Shown piece by piece: positions 6,717 to 12,778 of a stretch of DNA of 12,969 nt. Position 1 is the first letter of the stretch. Each line of letters starts with the position of its first letter. The notes under the pieces were generated by a model. It ran no database searches, was not told where the DNA came from, and saw only the letters and a list, made by a program, of their open reading frames with translations. Both the position numbers and the translations under genes were made by a program. This DNA comes from Nanobdellota archaeon (lineage in GTDB: Archaea > Nanobdellota > Nanobdellia > Pacearchaeales > GW2011-AR1): contig JAUYDD010000029.1 of assembly GCA_030704765.1 (NCBI GenBank), positions 1-12,969 of the forward strand. The letters are read 5' to 3'.

Positions 6717-7772
6717 ATGATAAAAATATCTACAGACCACCATAAATTAATCTATCATCCAAAAAGGGTTGCAGAATGGATAGAAAAAGATGATTGCTTC
6801 CCTGTTTTTGTAGAAATTAGCCCTACAAATAGATGTAATCATAAGTGTGCTTTTTGTGCATTAGACTGGGTTGAAAGAGGAGGCAGGGATATTAATTCTG
6901 AAACAATGATTAATTCTTTGAAAAATATGGCTGATAATGGTGTGAAGGCTTTAATGTGGGCAGGAGAAGGAGAACCTTTTTTACATAAAGATATGAGTCT
7001 ATTTCTTAAAAAAGCAAAAGAGTTTGGCATGGATTCATCTATTGCTACAAACGCAGTATTATTAACAAAAGAGAGGATTGAAGAAAGTCTACCTTATCTT
7101 TCATGGGTGAGGTTTAGTGTAGATTCTGGATGCCCTGAAAATTATGCAAAAGTCCATGGAACTAACCCGAATGACTTTAATAAAGCATTAGAAAATATCA
7201 AGGCTGCTGTTAAATTTAGGAATAATCATAATTTAAAGACTGTTCTTGGTGTTCAGTTAGTGATGATTCCTTTGAATAAAGACCAAGCTTCAAAATTAGC
7301 TATAATTTTAAAGGAAATCGGAGTTGACAATTTTCAATTAAAACCCTATTCCCATCATCCAAATAGCATGAATGATTTTAGCATGAGCCAGGAAGATCAT
7401 AAATTTATAGAAGATGAAGTATCCAAGTTTAGTTCAGATAATTTTCAGGTATTATTTAGAAAAGAGGCAGTGGAAAGAACTTATTCTGAAAGGCCTTATG
7501 AATCTTGCATGGGTCTTCCTTTTTTTACTTTAATAGATTGCAGAGGCAATGTGATACCCTGTAGCCATTTTTATAAAAATGAAAATTTCTTTTTTGGAAA
7601 TCTTAATGATAATAGTTTTAGTGAGATATGGGATAGCGAAAGGCGAAAGGAAGTATTAAAAAAAATTTCTAAGATAGGTACAGGGGAATGCAGAAAAGGA
7701 TGCAGACTAGACCTAGTTAACAGATACTTGGATAGATTAAAAAATCCCCATGAACATGATAATTTCTTATAG
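6717..7772 (+). CDS. Radical SAM protein with SPASM domain (first paralogue)
   Basis: This 351-aa radical SAM enzyme binds a 4Fe-4S cluster through C40-x3-C44-x2-C47 (CNHKCAFC) and would generate a 5'-deoxyadenosyl radical from S-adenosylmethionine. WAGEGEP (81-87) is the SAM-contacting GGE-type motif. The C-terminal part has the cysteine pattern of a SPASM/twitch domain, C264, C275, C282, C325 and C329, which would hold auxiliary Fe-S clusters. SPASM enzymes modify peptides or carry out dehydrogenation or epimerisation on small molecules including sugars. No precursor peptide gene is visible, and the glycan-type neighbours favour a small-molecule substrate (inference). It lies 15 bp after the SDR gene. 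It shares an N-terminal layout with the convergent gene 7785-8855, with HP-(x)-(K/R) then PTN(R/K)CNH, so the two are paralogues. Confidence 0.88.
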   Translation: MIKISTDHHKLIYHPKRVAEWIEKDDCFPVFVEISPTNRCNHKCAFCALDWVERGGRDINSETMINSLKNMADNGVKALMWAGEGEPFLHKDMSLFLKKAKEFGMDSSIATNAVLLTKERIEESLPYLSWVRFSVDSGCPENYAKVHGTNPNDFNKALENIKAAVKFRNNHNLKTVLGVQLVMIPLNKDQASKLAIILKEIGVDNFQLKPYSHHPNSMNDFSMSQEDHKFIEDEVSKFSSDNFQVLFRKEAVERTYSERPYESCMGLPFFTLIDCRGNVIPCSHFYKNENFFFGNLNDNSFSEIWDSERRKEVLKKISKIGTGECRKGCRLDLVNRYLDRLKNPHEHDNFL

Positions 7773-7784
7773 ATTTCTTAAATT

Positions 7785-8855
7785 TTATACAAAATTCACA
7801 TGTTCACCACATGAATCAATCAATTGTTTTATTAAGAGATTTTTTGAATCATTGGTACATTGATGTTTGCAACTTTCCATTGGGTTGAAATTTTTGAACT
7901 TATTTAAAGATTCTTTACTAAACCATAATTCTTTGAAAGATTTGCCTTTTATTGACCCTAATTTTCCATCCTCTGAATAAGCTTTGTTATGGCAGAAATA
8001 GACATTGCAATCTGCACCTATCACTGGAACTGTCTGCATTATAAAACATCTATCATAGCTTCTTTCAGAAACTCCTGTCAAATTCAAATCTTTTTCATAA
8101 GTGTCGTATACTTCAAAATTCTCATCTTGAAGTTCTTTTTTTGCTTTCTCAATCTGTTCTATAACTTCTGCTTTTATTTCTTTATGATACTCATGAAAAC
8201 CTTGGCTTTTCCAAGCAGCACTGAATTTTATATGATTTACACCTAAACTCTTGTATAATTCTGCTGCCTCATAGATATTATCGTTATTTAAATTATGAAC
8301 AACAAAATTTACTCCTAAGACACAATCCGGTTTTTTAATCTTTGCAAAATCCTTGATGTTATTCATCAATTCTTCAAACATTCTTTCAGGTCTTCTCCTT
8401 ATTTCTAAAAACATTTTTGGATTAACAGAATCTGAAGAAATCCTAATCCATTTAGCATTAGACAGTATTTCTGCAAATTCTCCTTTTAGACTTTGGCCAT
8501 TAGTTATCATAGACAAATCTATCCCATAATCAAGTGTCTTTTTCAATATCTCTTTTATATAAGGATATACCAATGGTTCTCCGCCTCCTGAATAGGTCAA
8601 AGCTTTTACACCCATATTTTTAAAATCTTCCAGTATTTCTATCATTTTTTCATATGGTATTTCATCATTCCTATTGGTCTTGTTATGTATGCCTGAAAAA
8701 TCTGGTTCGTAAACACAGTAAAAACAATTATGGTTGCATTTGTTTGTCGGTTTAACCCGTACATAAACCGGAGGCATTACATTTCCCTCTTTTAATGATT
8801 TTAGTTTTTCAGGATGCCATATAATTTTAAAGCTATCGTAACTTTTTTTCCCCAT
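7785..8855 (-). CDS. Radical SAM protein with SPASM domain (second paralogue)
   Basis: This 356-aa protein has a radical SAM core with C40-x3-C44-x2-C47 (CNHNCFYC), at exactly the same residue positions as its convergent neighbour, and SGGGEP (89-94) as the SAM-binding motif. The SPASM-like tail has C270, C283, C288, C329 and C333, with an extra C349 close to the C terminus (SCGEHVNFV). The SSDSVNP strand and the conserved N-terminal IIWHPEKL segment also match the paralogue in layout. The two genes are tail to tail with only 12 bp between stop codons. The ATG start (MGKKSYDSF) has a TATA-like box about 27 nt upstream. Its substrate is unknown. Pairing with the other SPASM enzyme and the sugar genes suggests successive steps on one metabolite, but this is inferred. 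Confidence 0.88.
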   Translation of the reverse strand: MGKKSYDSFKIIWHPEKLKSLKEGNVMPPVYVRVKPTNKCNHNCFYCVYEPDFSGIHNKTNRNDEIPYEKMIEILEDFKNMGVKALTYSGGGEPLVYPYIKEILKKTLDYGIDLSMITNGQSLKGEFAEILSNAKWIRISSDSVNPKMFLEIRRRPERMFEELMNNIKDFAKIKKPDCVLGVNFVVHNLNNDNIYEAAELYKSLGVNHIKFSAAWKSQGFHEYHKEIKAEVIEQIEKAKKELQDENFEVYDTYEKDLNLTGVSERSYDRCFIMQTVPVIGADCNVYFCHNKAYSEDGKLGSIKGKSFKELWFSKESLNKFKNFNPMESCKHQCTNDSKNLLIKQLIDSCGEHVNFV

Positions 8856-8877
8856 TTTTATCAGATAAATAACAAGG

Positions 8878-8887
8878 TTTATAAATA
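8878..8887 (-). promoter_or_regulatory. TATA-like box for the second radical SAM gene
   Basis: The minus-strand sequence TATTTATAAA is centred about 27 nt before the ATG at 8855, the leaderless spacing. Confidence 0.5.
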
Positions 8888-8926
8888 TTTAGTCTTATTA
8901 AAAGCTTAATTAATAAAGAGAATATC

Positions 8927-9038
8927 TTAGGAACCGTGGACTAAAGTCACACAGCGTGTGCGGTTCTTAATCACCCAAAAAATTGGGTTGTCTATCTGCG
9001 AGTTAAAACAGGTAGGTTTTACAACACAATTTTTTGTG
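8927..9038 (+). ncRNA. Candidate structured 5' leader of the TPP-enzyme gene
   Basis: Four helices follow one another. H1 pairs TTAGGAACCG (8927-8936) with CGGTTCTTAA (8961-8970), 10 bp with one G-U. It encloses two small hairpins, GAC-TAAA-GTC (8939-8948) and ACAC-AGC-GTGT (8949-8959). H2 is ACCCAA-AAAA-TTGGGT (8973-8988). H3 pairs CTATCTG (8992-8998) with CAGGTAG (9009-9015). H4 is CACAA-TTTT-TTGTG (9025-9038). A TATA-like ATTAAAAG near 8897-8904 would place the transcript start close to the base of H1. The region may be a regulatory leader. It shows no TPP riboswitch consensus. An alternative reading is that part of it codes for an N-terminal extension from a GTG at 8958. Confidence 0.45.
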
Positions 9039-9047
9039 CCTAAAAAT

Positions 9048-10241
9048 ATGCAAAAAATATCTAAAGAAGGGTTAATAGATTTTGAGAAAAAAATAGCAGA
9101 TTTATTTGAAAAAGGAGAGATACCTTATTTAATACATCTTTCTGGAGGAAATGAAGAAAAATTAATAGATATTTTTAAAAACATAAATGAAGATGATTAT
9201 ATCTTTTCTACACATAGAAACCATTATCATTATCTTTTAAAAGGCGGGTCAAAAGAAAAACTAGAGAATTTCATAATGAATGGAAAAAGTATGTTCGTGT
9301 TTGACAAAAAACTTAAATTTTATAGTTCATCTATTGTGGCTGCTACTCCAAGCATTGCTGCAGGTGTTGCTTTAGCATTAAAAAGAAAAGGATCTAAATC
9401 TAAAGTCTGGTGCTTTATAGGAGATGGAGCAGAAGATAATGGTCATTTTTATGAAGCAGTAAAGTATGTTGATGGATGGGATCTTCCTTGTGTTTTTATT
9501 ATTGAAGACAATGATCGTTCAGTTGATTCACCTAAAAAGGAGAGATATGGCAATTCTCAGTTCACCTGGCCGAATTGTGTGATTAGATATGAATATATTC
9601 CTACTTACCCTCATAGTGGGACTGGTAAATTTGTAGAAATAAAAAAACAGCCGATGATACCTGAAAATAAATATAAAACCAATAACACTGATTTTAATAA
9701 GAATAATAAATCAAAGATGAAATTTAAGGATGCTGTTAAATTAGCAATGGAAAACCTGGCTGAAGATAAACAAGTGATATTTGTTGGTTATAATGTATTG
9801 CATGGAAGTGCTTATGGAACATTAAAAGATATACCCAACAACCAAAGACTGGAAACTCCTTTAGCAGAAAATCTTATGGCAGGTTTAGCAATGGGATTAT
9901 CTTTAGAAAGTTATAAGCCAGTATTATTCTTTGAAAGGCATGATTTTATATTAAATGCTATTGATGCAATATTTAACCAAATAGACAAGATTTCCGATAT
10001 ATCTAATGGAGAGTTTAATTTTCCAATAATCATAAAAGCAGTTGTTGGATCAAAAAAACCATTGTTTGCTGGAATAACCCATACTCAAGATTTTAGTGAA
10101 CTTTTTAAAAAATTTTTATTCTTAGATATATATGAACCTAAAAGTTCTCAAGAAGTGCTAGATTCTTATAAAAATGCTCTTTTAAAAGGAAATCCCTGCA
10201 TGATAATTGAAAAAAGGGAATTATACGATCAGGAATTATAA
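9048..10241 (+). CDS. TPP-dependent enzyme, fused E1-alpha-like and E1-beta-like domains
   Basis: This is a 397-aa thiamine-diphosphate enzyme. The first half resembles the E1-alpha subunit of 2-oxoacid dehydrogenases: DDYIFSTHRNHYHYL (49-63), the TPP/Mg motif GDGAEDNG (125-132) and EDN (153-155). An Asn/Lys-rich linker (~205-225) joins it to a pyrimidine-binding half resembling E1-beta and the transketolase pyr domain, with ETPLAEN (269-275), whose Glu274 would activate the cofactor. Both halves are shorter than usual, and the transketolase C-terminal domain is absent. The reaction could be oxidative decarboxylation or ketol transfer. No E2 or E3 gene is nearby, so a pathway role as a ketolase or decarboxylase for a sugar seems likelier (inference). 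I prefer the ATG at 9048 because family similarity starts there. In-frame GTGs at 8958 and 9036 exist, but the first lies inside a hairpin. Confidence 0.8.
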   Translation: MQKISKEGLIDFEKKIADLFEKGEIPYLIHLSGGNEEKLIDIFKNINEDDYIFSTHRNHYHYLLKGGSKEKLENFIMNGKSMFVFDKKLKFYSSSIVAATPSIAAGVALALKRKGSKSKVWCFIGDGAEDNGHFYEAVKYVDGWDLPCVFIIEDNDRSVDSPKKERYGNSQFTWPNCVIRYEYIPTYPHSGTGKFVEIKKQPMIPENKYKTNNTDFNKNNKSKMKFKDAVKLAMENLAEDKQVIFVGYNVLHGSAYGTLKDIPNNQRLETPLAENLMAGLAMGLSLESYKPVLFFERHDFILNAIDAIFNQIDKISDISNGEFNFPIIIKAVVGSKKPLFAGITHTQDFSELFKKFLFLDIYEPKSSQEVLDSYKNALLKGNPCMIIEKRELYDQEL

Positions 10242-10242
10242 C

Positions 10243-10380
10243 ATCAAAAAAACAATGTGCCACCCACACCTAAAGGTGTGGGTTTGTGACAGGCACTTGT
10301 TTTTTGGATGCTCCGAAATCGATAACAGTATCTTTTTGCTACGCTCCATAATAAATTATGGAGTTATCAATTTCGGACAT
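10243..10380 (+). repeat. Structured repeat, copy C (simplest complete copy)
   Basis: It begins 2 nt after the stop codon of the TPP gene. The outer helix pairs A-run-CAA-(T)-GTGCC (10246-10261) with GGCAC-TTG-T-run (10292-10305). It encloses one perfect 8-bp hairpin, CCCACACC-TAAA-GGTGTGGG (10263-10282), then GTTTG. The junction is TTTTTTGGATGCTC, with one base changed from the other copies. A 14-position stem (10313-10326 with 10363-10376, one C/A mismatch) encloses TTTGCTACG and the hairpin CTCCATAA-TAAA-TTATGGAG (10344-10363). It ends in GACAT (10376-10380). It is the clearest copy for deriving the shared fold. Confidence 0.88.
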
Positions 10381-10430
10381 ATCAAAGATACAGAGTATTA
10401 TTCAAACCTATATTACAATGTATGGAAAGA

Positions 10431-10438
10431 TTTATATG
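10431..10438 (+). promoter_or_regulatory. Candidate TATA-like box for the methyltransferase gene
   Basis: TTTATATG lies between repeat copy C and the methyltransferase start and would give a leader of roughly 35-45 nt. That agrees with the Shine-Dalgarno sequence present before this gene. The 10383-10498 stretch shows nothing else clear. Confidence 0.35.
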
Positions 10439-10486
10439 GGATTATAATCTTAAAATAAACAATCTCTACAAAATCAAAAAGATGAT

Positions 10487-10492
10487 AAGGAG
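10487..10492 (+). promoter_or_regulatory. Shine-Dalgarno sequence AAGGAG
   Basis: AAGGAG sits 6 nt before the ATG at 10499 and fixes that start. It stands out because seven other genes here show a leaderless arrangement without such a site. Confidence 0.75.
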
Positions 10493-10498
10493 TTTTAT

Positions 10499-11332
10499 AT
10501 GAATAAGGATCACTTTATTAAAGGTTTAAAAGGAAATGCAGAAACAGATAAAAAAGGCATTAAAAAAAACGTTCCAATAAAGAGATGGAATATTGCCCAA
10601 GATTCAGAAGCAGTATATTGGAATAGTTTTTCTACTAAAAGCTTATTACAAGAATCATCTGGAAAATACCCTTTTAAAGTAAAATATCTATTAAAAGAAT
10701 GGTCTAAATATATTAAAATAAATAAGAATACTAAAATACTCCAGATAGGATGCGGGCCAGAAGATGTTATTAATTATTTTCCTTATGGTAAATTATATTC
10801 TATAGACCCTTTAGCTGATTTTTATAAAAAGAAGTTCAAATTTGATTATAAAAAATCAAATTTAATACAAGGTACAGGAGAAAATCTTCCTTATAAAAGA
10901 GAATTCTTTGATATAGTAATCCTTACTAATGTTTTAGATCATACACATCTTCCTGAAACAGTATTATTAGAAGTGAGTAGAGTGCTAAAGAAAAACGGGA
11001 TATTTCATTTTGAAAATTATTTCTATCAAAAAAGATTTTTGCAAATAGCAAAAATATGGAAGCCTGTAAAAAGAACTTTTACAGGTAAAATGTTTAATAT
11101 ACATCATCCGTATACGTTCACCTTGAATGATTTAAAAAAAATAATTAATAAAAATTTTATCGTATTACAAGAAGAGATAGGAAAAGATATTGGTTCTTAT
11201 GAAAACCTAGAAGAAACAAAAAAGAATTTAAAAAAAGAAAAAAGATTAACTGTAAGAATTCCAGCAATGTTTAATTTACTTGGGTCTATAAACTATATGT
11301 CTATATCTAAAAAAGGAGTAATGTCTAAATAG
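10499..11332 (+). CDS. Class I SAM-dependent methyltransferase
   Basis: This 277-aa protein has the Methyltransf_11-like Rossmann core. Motif I is KILQIGCGPEDV (79-90), binding the SAM methionine part. SIDPLADF (101-108) carries the acidic residue expected to contact the ribose. GTGENLPYKREFFDIVILTN (125-144) and the following LDHTHLPETVLLEVSRVLKKNGIFHFEN form motifs II and III. The first ~60 residues are a Lys-rich extension containing a Trp/Tyr segment (AVYWNSFSTKSLL), typical of small-molecule or lipid methyltransferases; the last ~50 are basic. The acceptor is unknown; a sugar, an aglycone or a product of the adjacent radical SAM enzyme are possible. The B12-type radical SAM gene begins 14 bp downstream, so the two are probably one transcription unit. 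Confidence 0.87.
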   Translation: MNKDHFIKGLKGNAETDKKGIKKNVPIKRWNIAQDSEAVYWNSFSTKSLLQESSGKYPFKVKYLLKEWSKYIKINKNTKILQIGCGPEDVINYFPYGKLYSIDPLADFYKKKFKFDYKKSNLIQGTGENLPYKREFFDIVILTNVLDHTHLPETVLLEVSRVLKKNGIFHFENYFYQKRFLQIAKIWKPVKRTFTGKMFNIHHPYTFTLNDLKKIINKNFIVLQEEIGKDIGSYENLEETKKNLKKEKRLTVRIPAMFNLLGSINYMSISKKGVMSK

Positions 11333-11346
11333 AAGTATAATAAATA

Positions 11347-12738
11347 ATGGCAAAAGTATTATTAGTACAGTCTCATTATGACAGAAGGGAAGGGAAAGAA
11401 AGGTCTGACCAGCCGATTCCCTTAGGTTTGATATATATAGGAACAGCTATAGAAGACAAACATGATGTAAAAATCTATGACAGAAACCTTAATTTTAAGG
11501 ATAGTGATTTTTTTAATTTTTTAGAATCATTTAATCCTGAGATAATCGGTTTTGGAATCACCACTTCAGAGGTAATATTTGATTTTATGTATCTAGGAAA
11601 ACTGATAAAAGAGAAATATCCAAAAAAATTGATTGTTGTTGGAGGGGTCCACGCTACAATAGAACCAGACTCTGTATTAAAAAAGCCTTATGTAGACTTT
11701 ATAATTCGAGGTGAAGGAGAAGAAGCTTTTCTAGAATTCTGCGATATGTTTGATAAAGATCCAAAAAAATTAAAAACTCTAAAAAATGTCAATAATAATC
11801 CCTTAAGGCCTCTTTCGAATATTGAAAATTTAAAATTGCCAGATTATGGATTAGTTGATATAAATAAATATGCTGCGTTTTATCTTAGTTTAAGCAGAGG
11901 TTGTCCTGGAAACTGTACTTTCTGTTATAGCAGAAAGATGTGGGGAAAGGATAATCATCCGTTTATCCGAGCATATAGCAAAGAAAAAGCTATACAAGCT
12001 GTTAAAGAACTTGTTGAAAAATACAAAATCAGGGTCTTTTCTATTGTTGATGATAATTTTGTCCCTTTTAAATCTAGAGCTATAGAAATCTGCAAGATTT
12101 TAGAAAACTATGATGCACATTTCTTTTGTTTTGGTAGAGCAGATTATGTGAATGATGAGGTTTTAAGTGCTTTAAAAAAAGCAGGATGCCATACTATGCA
12201 AATAGGTTTTGAATCTGGAAGCCAAAGGATATTAGATCTATTAAATAAAAAAATAACTGTTGAACAAAATTATAAAGCTGTAGAATGTTGTAAAAGGAAC
12301 AACATTACTTGTGATGCTAGTTTTATGATAGGCCTTCCTACTGAAACTGAAGAAGATTTAGAAAAGACTGCGGAATTTATTAAAAAGTCTAGGCCGGATA
12401 TAGTAAACTTAAAAATATTTTTACCTTTACCCGGAGCAGAGCTTTTTGATTATTGTGTCAATAAAAGCCTTATTAAAAAACCAACTACTCTTGAAGAATG
12501 GGCTGACTGGACAGGAGTGATGATAGAAGTCCATCATAATGTCAGTCAAATACCTGATAAAGACCTTCTTAAAGCTACAAAAGAGCTAAGAAAAGTGGGT
12601 TATTATAAAAATAGAATCAATAGACTGATATATTGGATAAAAATAAGGGAATATGGAGTTATTTTTAGGGGAGTAAAAAAAAGTATAAGAAATATGCCTA
12701 TTATCAATCCAAGGTCGCATACTTCTTCACCTAGCTAA
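11347..12738 (+). CDS. Radical SAM protein with N-terminal B12-binding-type domain
   Basis: This 463-aa protein has the two-domain layout of the BchE/cobalamin-binding radical SAM class. Residues ~1-135 form a B12-binding-like Rossmann fold (PIPLGLIYIGTAIE, GFGITTSEV, VVGGVHATIEPD, FIIRGEGEEAF). The DxHxxG motif that ligates cobalt in methionine synthase is missing, which is common in this class, so cobalamin binding is plausible but not shown. Residues ~178-400 form the radical SAM domain with C186-x3-C190-x2-C193 (CPGNCTFC), IGFESGS (287-293) and MIGLPTETEEDL. The C-terminal ~65 residues are basic. Such enzymes methylate unactivated carbons or carry out ring formation and rearrangement in lipid, pigment and antibiotic pathways. 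It directly follows the methyltransferase gene. The specific reaction is unknown. Confidence 0.88.
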   Translation: MAKVLLVQSHYDRREGKERSDQPIPLGLIYIGTAIEDKHDVKIYDRNLNFKDSDFFNFLESFNPEIIGFGITTSEVIFDFMYLGKLIKEKYPKKLIVVGGVHATIEPDSVLKKPYVDFIIRGEGEEAFLEFCDMFDKDPKKLKTLKNVNNNPLRPLSNIENLKLPDYGLVDINKYAAFYLSLSRGCPGNCTFCYSRKMWGKDNHPFIRAYSKEKAIQAVKELVEKYKIRVFSIVDDNFVPFKSRAIEICKILENYDAHFFCFGRADYVNDEVLSALKKAGCHTMQIGFESGSQRILDLLNKKITVEQNYKAVECCKRNNITCDASFMIGLPTETEEDLEKTAEFIKKSRPDIVNLKIFLPLPGAELFDYCVNKSLIKKPTTLEEWADWTGVMIEVHHNVSQIPDKDLLKATKELRKVGYYKNRINRLIYWIKIREYGVIFRGVKKSIRNMPIINPRSHTSSPS

Positions 12739-12778
12739 TTGAAAGTATATTTCTTTAATTGAACCTACATTTCTTGGA

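Noticed and set aside
6839..8246. Antisense frames within the two SPASM radical SAM genes
   Set aside because: Both lie opposite confidently identified coding sequence and have no motif or start signal.
8927..8995. tRNA-like GGTTC-TTAATC segment in the leader of the TPP gene
   Set aside because: It recalls a T-arm, but no acceptor stem, anticodon arm or full cloverleaf can be drawn; the bases are better explained by the 10-bp H1 helix.
8927..9047. TPP riboswitch before the TPP-enzyme gene
   Set aside because: The CUGAGA and ACCUGA core motifs of the THI box are absent, and the gene uses TPP rather than making it.
8958..9047. GTG at 8958 as the start of the TPP enzyme
   Set aside because: It lies within the closing hairpin region of H1, the 30 extra residues do not resemble the start of E1-alpha-like proteins, and no TATA box fits it. 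The ATG at 9048 is preferred, although this is not proven.
10207..10458. Open frame of 83 codons across repeat copy C
   Set aside because: It overlaps the end of the TPP gene and runs through the hairpins of copy C. It has no promoter or ribosome site of its own. Only its last ~23 codons (a Tyr/Asn/Trp-rich tail) look vaguely protein-like, which is too little to call a pseudogene.
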